Shown one piece after another: positions 25,619-35,555 of a stretch of 64,000 nt of DNA. A program made the position numbers and the translations under genes. Each line of letters starts with the position of its first letter. The first letter of the stretch is position 1. The notes below the pieces were generated by a model that was not told where the DNA came from, did no database searches, and worked only from the letters and a program-made list of their open reading frames with translations. Source of the stretch: Methylocystis parvus OBBP (GTDB lineage: Bacteria > Pseudomonadota > Alphaproteobacteria > Rhizobiales > Beijerinckiaceae); NCBI RefSeq assembly GCF_027571405.1, contig NZ_CP092968.1, positions 2,108,001-2,172,000 on the forward strand, given 5' to 3'.

Positions 25619-26560
25619 TTACGCCGTCACGACGTTGCGCGGCTCGCCCGCGACAAAGGCGTCGATATTATCGACCAGCTGATCCGAGAGAACCTGCATC
25701 GCCTCCTTCGACGCCCAGGCGACGTGGGGGGTGATGATGAGGTTCGGGATCGTCGGATCGAGCAGAATATTGCCGTTCTTTGGCGGCTCGACGGTGAGCA
25801 CGTCGAGGGCCGCGCCGGCGATCACGCCCTTGCGCAGGGCGTCGGCAAGAGCTTCCTCGTCAATGATGCCGCCGCGCGCCGTGTTGATGATGCTGGCGGT
25901 CTTCTTCATCGACGCGAGCTCCTTCGCGCCGATCATGTCCTTCGTCGCCGGCGTCAGCGGAATGTTCAGCGTGATGACGTCCGACTCGCGCAGGATGGTC
26001 GCGACGTCGACCTTGCCGGGGATGTCCGTGATGTCGTTGACGAGCACCTTCATGCCCAGCGCCTCGGCGCGGGTCTGAACCTGCTTGCCGAGCGCGCCAT
26101 AGCCGATGATGCCGAGCGTCGAGCCGGCGATGTCATAGATCGGATAGTCGAAATAGCAGAACTGGTTGGCGTAGCCCCACCGGCCGCGGCGCACGCTGTC
26201 GACGTAATTCACGAGATTGCGGCGCAGCGCGAAGAGCAGCGCAAAGACATGCTCGGGCAGCGTGTTGTAGGCGTAGTTGCGGATATTCGAGACCGTGACG
26301 CCATTGGCCGTGGTGTAGGCCTTGTCGATCACGTCCGTGCCCGTTGCGGCGACGGCGATCAGCTTCAGCTTTGGAAGCTGCTTCAGCACCGGCTCGCGCA
26401 GCGGAACCTTGTTGGTGATGATGATGTCGGCGTCCTTGGCGCGCTCGACGATCTGATCGACCGAGGTCTGGGCGTATTCCGTATATTCGTGCGGGAAGTT
26501 GGGTGCGCGCACATTGGCGTCGAGCGTTTCGCGGTCGAGAAAGACGATCTTGTGCGACAT
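25619..26560 (-). CDS. hprA: Hydroxypyruvate reductase (HprA)
   Basis: 313 residues, D-2-hydroxyacid dehydrogenase family. It reduces hydroxypyruvate to D-glycerate with NAD(P)H. The dinucleotide loop is GIIGYGALG, the active-site Arg lies in NTARGGIIDE, and the catalytic His is in ITPHVAWAS. The length agrees with HprA of Methylobacterium. It is placed between sgaA, whose product is its substrate, and mtdA, the standard serine-cycle order. Confidence 0.95.
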   Translation of the reverse strand: MSHKIVFLDRETLDANVRAPNFPHEYTEYAQTSVDQIVERAKDADIIITNKVPLREPVLKQLPKLKLIAVAATGTDVIDKAYTTANGVTVSNIRNYAYNTLPEHVFALLFALRRNLVNYVDSVRRGRWGYANQFCYFDYPIYDIAGSTLGIIGYGALGKQVQTRAEALGMKVLVNDITDIPGKVDVATILRESDVITLNIPLTPATKDMIGAKELASMKKTASIINTARGGIIDEEALADALRKGVIAGAALDVLTVEPPKNGNILLDPTIPNLIITPHVAWASKEAMQVLSDQLVDNIDAFVAGEPRNVVTA

Positions 26561-26597
26561 GATGATGAAGCTCCCCGAAACATTTTTCTGAGTTGGG

Positions 26598-26682
26598 GAG
26601 CGAGTAGCGAATGGCGAATAGCGAATAGAATTCGCATCTTCCCTTAATCCGCTACTCGCTACTCCCTATTCGCTACTCGCTC
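26598..26682. repeat. Inverted repeat of the GAGCGAGTAGCGAAT type, sgaA-hprA spacer
   Basis: The outer arms GAGCGAGTAGCGAAT and ATTCGCTACTCGCTC (26598-26612 and 26668-26682) are perfect. Further internal GCGAATAG/CTACTCGCTACTC iterations lie between them. The element starts directly after the sgaA stop codon (TAA, complement 26683-26685) and ends 38 bases before the hprA start. Confidence 0.85.
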
Positions 26683-27876
26683 TTACATCTTGAGCAGCGG
26701 ATTGGCGCGGAAGACGGCCTGAGCCGCCGCGACGCCGGAGCCGGCCTCGATCTTGATGCCGTTGTCGAGCATCGCCATTTCCGCGCCGGCGATGGCGCCG
26801 AGCAGCATCAGTTCGTTGAGGTCGCCGAGATGGCCGATGCGGAACACCTTGCCGGCGACTTCCGACAGACCGGCGCCGAGGGCGAGATTGTAGCGCTTAT
26901 AGGCGGTCTCGATGACCTTGACCGCGTCATAGCCTTCCGGAACCACGATGGCGGTGACGGTGTCCGAATTCCACTTCGGCTCCTTGGCGCAGGTCTTGAG
27001 ACCCCAGGCCGCGACGGCCGCGCGCGTGCCTTCGGCGAGGTGATGATGGCGCTTATAGACCTGATCGAGCCCCTCTTCGAACAGGATCGAGAGCGACTCC
27101 TTGAGGCCGTACAGCAGCGGAACCGACGGCGTGTAGGGGAAGTAGCCGTTGGCGTTCTGCGCGATCATGTCCTGGAATTCGAAATAGGCGCGGCGACCCT
27201 TGTTGGTCTTGCCCGCGTCGATCGCCTTCGGGCTCGCCGCCATCAGCAGCAGGCCGGCCGGGAGCATGAAGCCCTTCTGCGAGCCGGAGACGATGACGTC
27301 CACGCCCCATTCGTCCATCTTGAACTCGAGCGAGGCGACCGAGGACACGCCGTCGACGAAGAGCAGCGCCGGATGCTTGGCGGCGTCGATCGCCTTGCGC
27401 ACCGCCGCAATGTCCGACGACACGCCCGTGGCGGTCTCGTTATGCGTGGCGAACACGGCCTTGATCTCGTGATTCTTGTCCGCCTTCAGCGTCTCTTCGA
27501 TCAGCTCCGGATCATTGCCCGTGCCCCACGGACGCTCCTGCTTGATGACTTCGAGACCGAGACGGTTGGCGAGGTCGATCCACAGATGCGAAAACTGGCC
27601 GAAGCGCTGGGCGAGAACCTTGTCGCCGGGGGACAGGGTGTTGGTGATCGCCGCTTCCCAGCCGCCGGTGCCGGACGCCGGGAAGATGAAGGCGTGGCCC
27701 TTCTCGGTGCCGAAAACTTTCTTGAGGCCCGGGAAGAGCGGCTTCACGAGATCGGGGAAGGTCGGGGAACGATGATCTTCCGACGCGACCGCCATGGCGC
27801 GCACGATGCGATCCGGCAGATTGGTCGGGCCCGGCACGAAGAGGAAGTTTCTGCCGGGAACGCGGGAATTCTGCAT
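26683..27876 (-). CDS. sgaA: Serine-glyoxylate aminotransferase (SgaA)
   Basis: 397 residues, class V PLP enzyme. It converts L-serine and glyoxylate to hydroxypyruvate and glycine. The N-terminus RNFLFVPGPTNLPDRIVRAM is characteristic, and the PLP lysine is in VSGSQKGFMLP. The active-site neighbourhood LFVDGVSSVASLEF is intact. It lies between ftfL and hprA. The length is within a few residues of characterised orthologues. Confidence 0.96.
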   Translation of the reverse strand: MQNSRVPGRNFLFVPGPTNLPDRIVRAMAVASEDHRSPTFPDLVKPLFPGLKKVFGTEKGHAFIFPASGTGGWEAAITNTLSPGDKVLAQRFGQFSHLWIDLANRLGLEVIKQERPWGTGNDPELIEETLKADKNHEIKAVFATHNETATGVSSDIAAVRKAIDAAKHPALLFVDGVSSVASLEFKMDEWGVDVIVSGSQKGFMLPAGLLLMAASPKAIDAGKTNKGRRAYFEFQDMIAQNANGYFPYTPSVPLLYGLKESLSILFEEGLDQVYKRHHHLAEGTRAAVAAWGLKTCAKEPKWNSDTVTAIVVPEGYDAVKVIETAYKRYNLALGAGLSEVAGKVFRIGHLGDLNELMLLGAIAGAEMAMLDNGIKIEAGSGVAAAQAVFRANPLLKM

Positions 27877-27965
27877 TTAGAGGCTCCTTGAGCGTATGGT
27901 TTTACGGGATTGGCTCGACCGGCGGCGCCAGCCGGACGCCGCGGTTTTCGCGTTGTCGAAGCGGT

Positions 27966-29702
27966 TTAGAACAGGCCGGCGATGCGGCCGTTCGAATCCA
28001 CAGCGATATTGTTGGCGGCCGGGACCTTCGGCAGGCCCGGCATCGTCATGATGTCGCCGCAGACGACCACGACGAACTCGGCGCCCGCGGAAAGACGCAG
28101 CTCGCGGATCGGAATGACATGGCCCGAGGGCGCGCCCTTGGCGTTCTGATCCGTCGAGAAACTGTATTGCGTCTTGGCGACGCAGACCGGGAATTTCCCG
28201 AAGCCTTCCTTCTCCAGCTCCGCGAAGCGGGTCTTGATGCTCGAATCGTAGGAAATGTCCGCGGCGCCGTAGAGCTCCTTGGCGATGGTGCGCACCTTCT
28301 CCGCGAGCGGCATGTCGTCCGGATAAAGCGGCTTGAAGTTGGAAGGCTGCGACTCGATCGTGTTGACGACGGCCGTGGCGAGATCCGCCGCGCCGGCGCC
28401 GCCGGAGCCCCAATTGTCGGCCACGACGCAATCGACGCCCTCCGACTTGCAGAGCTTGTCGAGCGCTTCCATCTCGGCCGGCGTGTCCGACGAGAATTTA
28501 TTGATCGACACGAGCACGGGCACGCCGAATTTGCGGACATTGCCGATATGGCGCTTCAGATTCTCGAAGCCCTTCTCGACCGCCGCGACATTCTCCGCCT
28601 TCAGATCGTCCTTGGCGACGCCGCCATGCATCTTGAGCGCGCGGATCGTCGCGACGATCACGGTGATGTCGGGCTTGAGGCCGGCCTTGCGGCACTTGAT
28701 GTCGAAGAATTTCTCCGCGCCGAGATCGGCGCCGAAGCCGGCTTCCGTCACCACATAGTCGGCGAGCTTCAAGCCCGCCTTGGTGGCGATGACCGAGTTG
28801 CAGCCATGCGCGATGTTGGCGAAGGGCCCGCCATGGATGATCGCCGGATTGTTCTCGAGCGTCTGCACGAGGTTCGGCGAGATGGCGTCCTTGAGCAGCG
28901 CGGCCATGGAGCCGGCGGCCTTCACCTCGGAAGCGCGCACGCTCTTCTTCTCGCGCGTCTGGCCGACGATGATGTTGCCGAGACGCTGCTGAAGATCGGA
29001 GAAGTTCGAGGCGAGGCAGAAGATCGCCATCACTTCGGAGGCGACCGTGATGTCGAAGCCGTCCTCGCGGGCGAAGCCGTTCGACACGCCGCCAAGCGAC
29101 GAGACGATCGAGCGCAAAGCGCGGTCGTTCATGTCGACGACGCGGCGCCAGGAGACGCGGCGCGAGTCGATCGCGGGCTGATTGCCCCAGTAGATGTGAT
29201 TGTCGATCAGCGCCGCGAGCAGATTGTTCGCCGCGCCGATCGCATGGAAGTCGCCGGTGAAGTGGAGGTTGATGTCCTCCATCGGCACGACCTGGGCGTA
29301 ACCGCCGCCGGCCGCGCCGCCCTTCACGCCGAAGCAGGGGCCGAGGGACGGCTCGCGCAGGCAGCAAAGCGCCTTCTTACCGATATGATTGAGGCCGTCG
29401 GTGAGGCCGACCGTCGTCGTCGTCTTGCCTTCGCCGGCGGGCGTGGGCGTGATCGCCGTGACGAGGATCAGCTTGCCGTTCGGCCTGCTTTCGAGCGAGG
29501 CGATGTAATCGAGGGCGATCTTGCCCTTGTAATGGCCGTAGGGCTGCACATATTCGGCCGGAATGCCGAGCTTGTCGCGCGCCACGTCGATGATCGGCCG
29601 CATCTTGGCGGCCTGGGAAATCTCGATATCCGATTTGGGCGAAAGGTGCTGATTGTCTTTCCCGCTCGCGCCCGGCGCGGCGGCTGACGTAGTAGACGAC
29701 AT
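27966..29702 (-). CDS. ftfL: Formate-tetrahydrofolate ligase (FtfL)
   Basis: 578 residues from the ATG at 29702; a reading extended to 29744 lacks support. It makes 10-formyl-H4F from formate, ATP and H4F, the entry of C1 carbon to assimilation. The P-loop is [17 protein letters not shown], and the folate-side segments [18 protein letters not shown] and [11 protein letters not shown] are typical. It is the first gene of the block. In Methylobacterium ftfL lies apart from the serine-cycle operon, so linkage here is a point in favour of a methanotroph lineage. Confidence 0.96.
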   Translation of the reverse strand: MSSTTSAAAPGASGKDNQHLSPKSDIEISQAAKMRPIIDVARDKLGIPAEYVQPYGHYKGKIALDYIASLESRPNGKLILVTAITPTPAGEGKTTTTVGLTDGLNHIGKKALCCLREPSLGPCFGVKGGAAGGGYAQVVPMEDINLHFTGDFHAIGAANNLLAALIDNHIYWGNQPAIDSRRVSWRRVVDMNDRALRSIVSSLGGVSNGFAREDGFDITVASEVMAIFCLASNFSDLQQRLGNIIVGQTREKKSVRASEVKAAGSMAALLKDAISPNLVQTLENNPAIIHGGPFANIAHGCNSVIATKAGLKLADYVVTEAGFGADLGAEKFFDIKCRKAGLKPDITVIVATIRALKMHGGVAKDDLKAENVAAVEKGFENLKRHIGNVRKFGVPVLVSINKFSSDTPAEMEALDKLCKSEGVDCVVADNWGSGGAGAADLATAVVNTIESQPSNFKPLYPDDMPLAEKVRTIAKELYGAADISYDSSIKTRFAELEKEGFGKFPVCVAKTQYSFSTDQNAKGAPSGHVIPIRELRLSAGAEFVVVVCGDIMTMPGLPKVPAANNIAVDSNGRIAGLF

Positions 29703-30346
29703 ATAGCTCCACTCCCTCTCGAGCCCGTGTCCGCGGACCCTCAAATTTTTTTCAGCCGCTCACGGATAAAGGCGCAATCCGCCCGTTTCGCGTTTCGTGA
29801 CTGGGCGGGCGGCTCCCGCCCCGCCAACATCAACGATCGTAACAGGCTCGCTTTCGCCCGTTGAGGCCCGGCAGGAGCCCGGCCCCGCCCTCGCGCGCAA
29901 TGAGCCCGTCGAACGTCGTGATTGTAGCGCTCCGTATGACGGCAATAAAAATTGCCCGTCAAGGAGGCGCGCCGGATTGATCGCGCGACGTTGCAGCGCA
30001 GCAATCGCGCCTCTCCCATTCGCCGGAAGAACGGTTCGGCAATCCGGACATATTCGACAAGCCGGGGTGGGCAGCTACCCACAGCCTACCCAAAGAGGCA
30101 GGATAGCGAAAAAGGGGTTCAAATGAGTTTTATCAAGGATTCGGCCGTTCATTGAAAAGCGCGTCCGGCCGACATGGTGGGGATAAAAACAGACAATCTG
30201 TTCATTTCCGGTCAATGCGCGCCCGCCCGCTCCCATCCTGGATGGGGGTATGGGCGGGATCAATCGCGGAGAAACAGGCCGGAGAAAATTTTTTTTGTCG
30301 CAGCGGGCTGTCGCAGCGCGAATCTCTATCGCGCGATTGCCGCAGC
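29703..30346. other. Long intergenic stretch upstream of the serine-cycle block
   Basis: 644 bases between ftfL and msrB, both read on the minus strand. It should hold the ftfL promoter and regulatory sites (perhaps for a QscR-like regulator). A perfect AACAGA/TCTGTT inverted repeat with a 3-base spacer lies at 30188-30202, and a CCCACAGCCTACCC-type stretch near 30078. The short ORFs here (for example 29797-30126 plus) show no family resemblance. Confidence 0.5.
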
Positions 30347-30763
30347 TTATCGAACGGACTCCGTCTCGGGAATGAAATTCAGCGCCACGCCGTTGATGCA
30401 ATAGCGCAGTCCGGTAGGCGGCGGCCCGTCGGGAAAAACATGCCCGAGATGCGAGCCGCATCGGCTGCAATGCACTTCCGACCGCACCATGCCGTAGCTG
30501 CGATCGATTGTGGAGCCGAGCGCGCCCGGCAGCGGATCGAAGAAGCTCGGCCAGCCCGTGCCGCTTTCGAATTTATCGCCCGAGCGGAACAGCGGTTGAT
30601 CGCAGCCCGCGCATTGAAAGACGCCGCGCCGCTTCTCGTGATTGAGGGCGCAGCTTCCCGGGCGCTCCGTTCCATGCCGCCGCATCACGTCATACTGCTC
30701 GCGCGTCAGGCGCGCGCGCCACTCTTCGTCCGTGCGCGTAACCGGGAAGATTTCATCCGCCAT
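30347..30763 (-). CDS. msrB: Peptide methionine (R)-S-oxide reductase MsrB
   Basis: 138 residues from the ATG at 30763. It repairs methionine-R-sulfoxide in oxidised proteins. Both zinc CxxC pairs are present ([17 protein letters not shown]), the RYCINGVAL motif carries the catalytic cysteine, and [11 protein letters not shown] is the substrate pocket. There is no signal peptide, so it is cytosolic. It is divergent from the CrtI-like oxidoreductase across 125 bases, which suggests a shared control region. Confidence 0.95.
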   Translation of the reverse strand: MADEIFPVTRTDEEWRARLTREQYDVMRRHGTERPGSCALNHEKRRGVFQCAGCDQPLFRSGDKFESGTGWPSFFDPLPGALGSTIDRSYGMVRSEVHCSRCGSHLGHVFPDGPPPTGLRYCINGVALNFIPETESVR

Positions 30764-30888
30764 TGACGCTTCCTCGAATGGGGCGGCGACCTCGCGCCGC
30801 GCCATGTTATGTTGGGCCCGACTCAGACTTTGACCAGACCGCATCCGCTCATAAGCGGGCAATTGCACAAAGAGGCGACGACTTCCCG

Positions 30889-32463
30889 ATGAGCGACAAG
30901 AAATACGACGCCGTGGTGATCGGCTCCGGATTGGGCGGCCTCACCGCGGGCGCCCTGCTCGCCAACGCCGGCTACAGCGTCTGCCTGCTCGAACGCAATT
31001 TCAGCATTGGCGGCGCCGCCTCCGTTTACAAGGTCGGCGATCTTTGGGTCGAGGCCTCGCTCCATCAGACGTCCGACGCGCGCAATCCGCGCGACGTGAA
31101 ACATCACATTCTGAGCCAGCTCGGCATTCTCGACGAGATCGAGTGGCGACCCACCGGCCCGCTTTACACAGTGAAAGGCGGCCCCGTCGGCGACAGCTTC
31201 GCCTTGCCTGTCGGTTTCGAGGCGGCGCATGACGCGCTCGCCGCGCGCTTTCCCGACAAGAACGCGGCGATCAAACGCTTCCTCAGCGAAGTCGAGCAGA
31301 TTCACGACGCCATGTGGACGATGAAACAGGCGCGCGAGGAAGGCTCGCTCGCCAAATTCTCGCGCGGGCTCTGGGAAGTGCAGCCCGCGGCCGACGGATG
31401 GATGAATTCGCTCGACGAGATCTTCACGCGCGACTTCGCTGGCGCGGAGGCGCTGAAATGCGCGCTCGGAGCCAATCTCGTTTATTACGGCGACGATCCG
31501 CGCAAGCTCTGGTGGATTTTCTACGCCATCGCGCAGGGCGGCTACATCGCTTCGGGCGGCGCCTATATCAAGGGCGGCTCACGGCAGCTCAGTCTCAAAC
31601 TCGCCAAATGCATCACCAAAACGGGCGGCGCCGTGCGCATGGGCCGCCTCGTCACGCAGATCGAGACGGACGCCGACGGAAACGCGACAGCCATCCGCCA
31701 TGTCGCGCGGCGCACGAACGACAATGAAGAGCGCATCGAGGCGCGCGTGGTGATGGCCAATTGCGCGCCCTCCGTCGCGGCGGCGATGATGGACGCGCCC
31801 GCCCGCGCCAGGATGGACGACGCCTTTGGCGACCGCCCACTCTCGACCTCGCTCTTCTCGGCGAATTTCGGCTTGAAAGCCAAGCCCTCGACCGTGGGAA
31901 TGACCGATTTCCTCTCGATCGCCCTGCCCTCGTCCATGGGACGCTTCGACCAATATGGCGACGGCGCCGCGGCGATGGCGGATATGCCCAAAGGCGAGTT
32001 GCCGCTGCACGCCATCTCGAATTTCACCGCCGTCGACGCCGGGCTCTGGGACGAGCCGCTGATCCTCTTGAGCGTGCTCGGCCTCGATCGTCTGGACAAT
32101 TGGAAGGGCGTCCCCAAGGAAGACGCCGTCGCGCGGCGCGAGGCCTGGCTCGACGCGATCCAGGAGCGGCTGGAGAGGGAATATCCCGGCTTCTCCAGCC
32201 TCGTGACGTCGCGCATGCTGCTCAACGCCTTTTCGATGTCCAGCTATCTCAACACGCCGGAAGGCGCCGTCTACGGCTTCGCGCCGCTGCCGCCTGAGGC
32301 GCCGATCCTGATGGGCTTTCCCCGCACGCCGGCGACGCCGGTCGGCGGGCTCTATCTCGCTTCGGCTTTTGGCGGCGAGCACGGCTTCAACGGCGCCATG
32401 CTCTCGGGCGCCGAGGCGGCGCGCCTCGCGGAGCGTCGCCTCGAGGCGAATGGAAAGGAATAG
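30889..32463 (+). CDS. NAD(P)/FAD-dependent oxidoreductase, CrtI/phytoene desaturase-like
   Basis: 524 residues from the ATG at 30889; a reading from 30763 would overlap msrB. The N-terminal FAD loop [20 protein letters not shown] and the family tail [18 protein letters not shown] mark the CrtI / all-trans-retinol 13,14-reductase-like group. Many such proteins act on isoprenoids, but no crtB or other carotenoid genes lie nearby, so the substrate is unknown. The next gene is convergent and begins two bases beyond its stop. Confidence 0.85.
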   Translation: MSDKKYDAVVIGSGLGGLTAGALLANAGYSVCLLERNFSIGGAASVYKVGDLWVEASLHQTSDARNPRDVKHHILSQLGILDEIEWRPTGPLYTVKGGPVGDSFALPVGFEAAHDALAARFPDKNAAIKRFLSEVEQIHDAMWTMKQAREEGSLAKFSRGLWEVQPAADGWMNSLDEIFTRDFAGAEALKCALGANLVYYGDDPRKLWWIFYAIAQGGYIASGGAYIKGGSRQLSLKLAKCITKTGGAVRMGRLVTQIETDADGNATAIRHVARRTNDNEERIEARVVMANCAPSVAAAMMDAPARARMDDAFGDRPLSTSLFSANFGLKAKPSTVGMTDFLSIALPSSMGRFDQYGDGAAAMADMPKGELPLHAISNFTAVDAGLWDEPLILLSVLGLDRLDNWKGVPKEDAVARREAWLDAIQERLEREYPGFSSLVTSRMLLNAFSMSSYLNTPEGAVYGFAPLPPEAPILMGFPRTPATPVGGLYLASAFGGEHGFNGAMLSGAEAARLAERRLEANGKE

Positions 32464-32465
32464 CG

Positions 32466-32864
32466 CTACTTCGCGCGCTTCAGCGTGACGAGCGCCTCGC
32501 CGTCCTCTCCAAGGAAGAGGAGCGTTTCGCCAGACAGCCTGTAGCCGCGCACATTGCGGAGCGCTTCGAGATAAGCGCGCTCGACCTGATCGAGCGGCGG
32601 CGGACAGGCCATGCGCGTCGTCGCCATAGGCCCGAAGGTCAGATCCGAACCGGCAATCGTCGGCGCGCCGGCGATGCGGTTGCAGCCGATCGTCGAGGCG
32701 AAGCGGCCGTTCGTCGCGAATTCCGCGTGGGTTCGCGCCGCATCCAACCCATCCGCGCCAGCGATCGCCACGACGCGGTAACGGCCCGTCAGCGTCGGGG
32801 CGGCGAATGACGCCGGGGCGAGCAGCGATCCGAGCAGAAAAACAGCGGCGGCGAAAAGGCGCAT
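32466..32864 (-). CDS. META domain protein, secreted
   Basis: 132 residues from the ATG at 32864, with a signal peptide ending APASFA. The mature part is one META (HslJ-like) domain: LTGRYRVVAIAG, FATNGRFASTIGCNRIAG and MATTRMACPPPLDQVERAYL match the family's conserved strands. Such proteins are periplasmic or lipoprotein-like and have been linked to stress and antibiotic tolerance, without a defined activity. It is read convergently with the oxidoreductase and lies downstream of the HdeD-AqpZ gene. Confidence 0.85.
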   Translation of the reverse strand: MRLFAAAVFLLGSLLAPASFAAPTLTGRYRVVAIAGADGLDAARTHAEFATNGRFASTIGCNRIAGAPTIAGSDLTFGPMATTRMACPPPLDQVERAYLEALRNVRGYRLSGETLLFLGEDGEALVTLKRAK

Positions 32865-32935
32865 GAGTCCCTCTTCCAAAGAAAACGAGCCCGGCTATGG
32901 CGACCGGACCCGTTCGTCGCAAGCAGAAGCAGCGG

Positions 32936-34276
32936 TTACGCGTCGTCGGCAAGCGCGAAGCGATGGATGAGCCCGCCAATGAGGCCGCCGAGAAGCGGCG
33001 CCACCCAGAACAGCCAAAGCTGCTCCAGCGCCCAGCCGCCGACAAAGAGCGCCTGACTGGTCGAGCGCGCCGGATTCACCGAGGCGTTGGTGACCGGGAT
33101 GTCGACGAGATGGATCAGCGTCAGAGCAAGGCCGATCGCGAGGGGCGCGAAGCCTACCGGCGCGCGGCCTTCCGTCGTTCCGAGGATGACGAGCAGGAAG
33201 AAAGTCGTCAGCACGGTCTCGATGAGGAAGCCCGACTGCCACGTATAACCCGCAGGCGAATGATCCTCATAGCCATTGGCCGCGAAGCCGTTGGCCAGCG
33301 AGAAATCAATATTGCCCTGCATGATTTTCAACAGCACGAAGGCGGCGAAAGTCGCGCCGAGCACCTGCACGAGCCAATAGGGACCAAGCTCTTTCCATGA
33401 GAAGCGGCCGGCCGTCGCGAGGCCGAGCGAAACCGCCGGATTGAAATGCCCCCCTGAAATCGGGCCGAAGGCGTAGGCGCCGGTCAACACGGTGAGGCCG
33501 AATGCGAGCGAGACGCCGGTGAAGCCGATGCCGAGCTGCGGAAACCCGGCGGAAATAAGGGCGCTTCCGACGCCGCCGAACACCAGCCAGAACGTGCCAA
33601 GAAATTCCGCGAAAAGCTTGCGGCCGAACTCCTTACCAAACCCGTTTTGCATGGAATCGCTCCTACTTTCATCTCCAATCACGCCGACCGCCTCGGCGTC
33701 GCCCTCGGCGCGCTTCAAAGAAAGGCCGTAACCCATCCAGCTCGCGCCCGCGAAGATCAGATCGACGCCGAGAAACGTGCCGAGCACCCAGAGGCTGGAA
33801 TAGGGCCATTTCGCGAGTATGACGCCGCCAAGAAGCAGCGTGATCACGCCGGAAAATACGACGAAACCCCGAGGCGCGTTCTTTGGAAGCTGAAAAGCGA
33901 GGAAGGTCCGCACGATGCCCGAGGCGACGAGGCCGGCGCCCAGGAGCAGCGTGAGGAAACCCGCGGCGAGCAAAGGATTGGCGACGACCGCGCCGCCTCC
34001 GACCACATAGAGCAAGCCGATGAGGATCCAGAGAAAGAATTTCTTCCAGGATCGAACCGCGAAAGCATAGGCGATTTCAACGAGGCCGCTGACGATCATG
34101 GCGGCGCCGACGAAGATTACCGTCAAAACCGTCGAACCGACGACGCTGCCGAGAGCGACGAACCCGGCAAGGACGAGAAAGGCGCCGAAGGCGACCATCC
34201 AGCCCCATTTTTCATGTAACGTCGCGGCCTCGGCCGCTCTCCTTCGAATGACGTCTTCCGAGGACAAACTGGACAT
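32936..34276 (-). CDS. HdeD-aquaporin Z fusion membrane protein
   Basis: 446 residues in one open frame. Residues 1-190 match HdeD/DUF308, the acid-resistance membrane protein, with six hydrophobic helices and [19 protein letters not shown] at the start. A linker ([20 protein letters not shown]) leads to a complete aquaporin Z, with [18 protein letters not shown] and both NPA boxes, HFNPAVSLG and SVNPARSTS. The start at 34276 is chosen because GGAGG lies 6 bases before it. Inside, an AGGAG at 33660-33664 precedes an in-frame ATG at 33652 by 7 bases, at exactly the usual AqpZ start, so a free AqpZ of 238 residues may also be made. It is probably a water channel with an envelope-stress partner. 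Confidence 0.9.
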   Translation of the reverse strand: MSSLSSEDVIRRRAAEAATLHEKWGWMVAFGAFLVLAGFVALGSVVGSTVLTVIFVGAAMIVSGLVEIAYAFAVRSWKKFFLWILIGLLYVVGGGAVVANPLLAAGFLTLLLGAGLVASGIVRTFLAFQLPKNAPRGFVVFSGVITLLLGGVILAKWPYSSLWVLGTFLGVDLIFAGASWMGYGLSLKRAEGDAEAVGVIGDESRSDSMQNGFGKEFGRKLFAEFLGTFWLVFGGVGSALISAGFPQLGIGFTGVSLAFGLTVLTGAYAFGPISGGHFNPAVSLGLATAGRFSWKELGPYWLVQVLGATFAAFVLLKIMQGNIDFSLANGFAANGYEDHSPAGYTWQSGFLIETVLTTFFLLVILGTTEGRAPVGFAPLAIGLALTLIHLVDIPVTNASVNPARSTSQALFVGGWALEQLWLFWVAPLLGGLIGGLIHRFALADDA

Positions 34277-34282
34277 CCGCAT

Positions 34283-34742
34283 CCTCCAAAATAAATTGCA
34301 TAGCGCAAGGAAGGCTAGCAGCGAGGCGCAATGATTGCCAACGCAAAGTTGCGATGGGTCCGAAATTGAGACTTACAGCTGCGCTTAGCTTTGACGATGC
34401 GTAAACGCTTTTCGAAAAGAAAGAACGTTCCAGTCATTTGTTAGACGATTGCATGACGTTCGGGAAAGATTGGGAGCGACGGCGCCGCTCGACTGCGCGA
34501 GGAGCGGCCAATTTTTTAACCTGGGCTGGCTACAAGAGGTCGAAATCTAACGTTTGGCTCCACTATGAGACTGCGAGACCGCGTGGGATTTTCGACTTTG
34601 ACGCATGGCGAGCGCCGCGCGGCAAAGCCCCGAGCTTGCCAATTGAGCCGTGTGACGGCAATTTCAGCTTAGCAAAGACCTCCAGCGGGTTTATGCTGGA
34701 GTATTCTTTGGCTGGGCGACAGTACGTGGAAACTTCAAAATC
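34283..34742. other. AT-richer intergenic stretch
   Basis: 460 bases. A plus-strand ORF (34438-34746, TTG or ATG start) overlaps the start of the next gene by four bases. It shows no recognised domain, and I do not annotate it as a gene with confidence. The AT-rich part around 34290-34450 probably carries the promoters for the two flanking genes. Confidence 0.45.
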
Positions 34743-35450
34743 ATGATCGTGGACAACGGGATTGCCGACGCCGGCGAAAGAAACGAGAGAGTTCTGCTCG
34801 GCCTTCGGTCGGGGCGTCTCAGCCGCCGGTCGTTTCTGTCCGGCTCCGCCGCCGGTCTCGGCGCGCTGGGACTCTCCGGTTGCGTGACGTCCGACGACAT
34901 GCGCGCCGAAGCGGCGAAGCTTTACGGGCCGGTCCCCAGCGAGAAGTTCCCGATTCCCGCGGTCGACGTCAACAAGATCAATCCGAAATATTTTCGCCAG
35001 AAAGTGCGCTACGACACCAAGGAAGCGCCCGGGACGATCATCATCGACCCCGCCAATTACTATGTTTACCGCGTTGAAGGCGACGGATACGCCACGCGTT
35101 ACGGCGCCAATGTCAGCCGCCCCGGCTTCCTGTGGAGCGGTGAAGTTTATGTCGGGCGCAAGGCCGAATGGCCCGTCTGGACGCCGCCCAAGGAGATGAT
35201 GGCGCGCCAGCCGGAGGCGCGCCAATATGCCGGCGGCATGCCGGGCGGTCTGGACAATCCGCTCGGCGCCCGCGTGCTCTATCTTTATAAGAACGGCGTC
35301 TACACGGTCTACACAATCTACAGCACCAGCGACCCCGAGACGATCGGGAACGGCATTACGAGCGGCTGTACCGGCCTCCTCAGCCAGGACATGATCGACC
35401 TCTATTCACGAACCCCGGTCAAGACGAAGGTGGTCATGCTGCCGGCGTAG
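34743..35450 (+). CDS. YkuD-family L,D-transpeptidase-like lipoprotein with degenerate active site
   Basis: 235 residues. The N-terminal twin-arginine segment SRRSFLSG followed by a lipobox (LGLSGC) predicts a Tat-exported lipoprotein. The remainder is a YkuD fold (VRYDTKEAPGTIIIDPANYY, NPLGARVLYLY). The catalytic motif, normally HGC(I/V)R, reads TSGCTGL: the Cys is kept, but the His is Ser and the Arg is Gly. Ser in the His position occurs in relatives of this family; loss of the Arg is rarer. It may be catalytically altered or a binding protein. It is not in an operon with a neighbour. Confidence 0.8.
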   Translation: MIVDNGIADAGERNERVLLGLRSGRLSRRSFLSGSAAGLGALGLSGCVTSDDMRAEAAKLYGPVPSEKFPIPAVDVNKINPKYFRQKVRYDTKEAPGTIIIDPANYYVYRVEGDGYATRYGANVSRPGFLWSGEVYVGRKAEWPVWTPPKEMMARQPEARQYAGGMPGGLDNPLGARVLYLYKNGVYTVYTIYSTSDPETIGNGITSGCTGLLSQDMIDLYSRTPVKTKVVMLPA

Positions 35451-35555
35451 CCAGCGGGCGTCGACGCCTGTTCGGCGCCAGCCTGTTGCGGCGACCGCTC
35501 CCAAGCTCCGCTCAGGCAAAAATACGTCGATCCAAAACTACGTTGACCGCAGCTT

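Noticed and set aside
29797..30155. Short plus-strand ORFs upstream of the serine-cycle block
   Set aside because: They overlap each other in different frames and show no domains. The stretch is more likely a control region.
34438..34746. Plus-strand ORF of about 100 codons before the degenerate L,D-transpeptidase
   Set aside because: No family resemblance, TTG start and overlap with the next gene. It could be real, but nothing supports it beyond being open.
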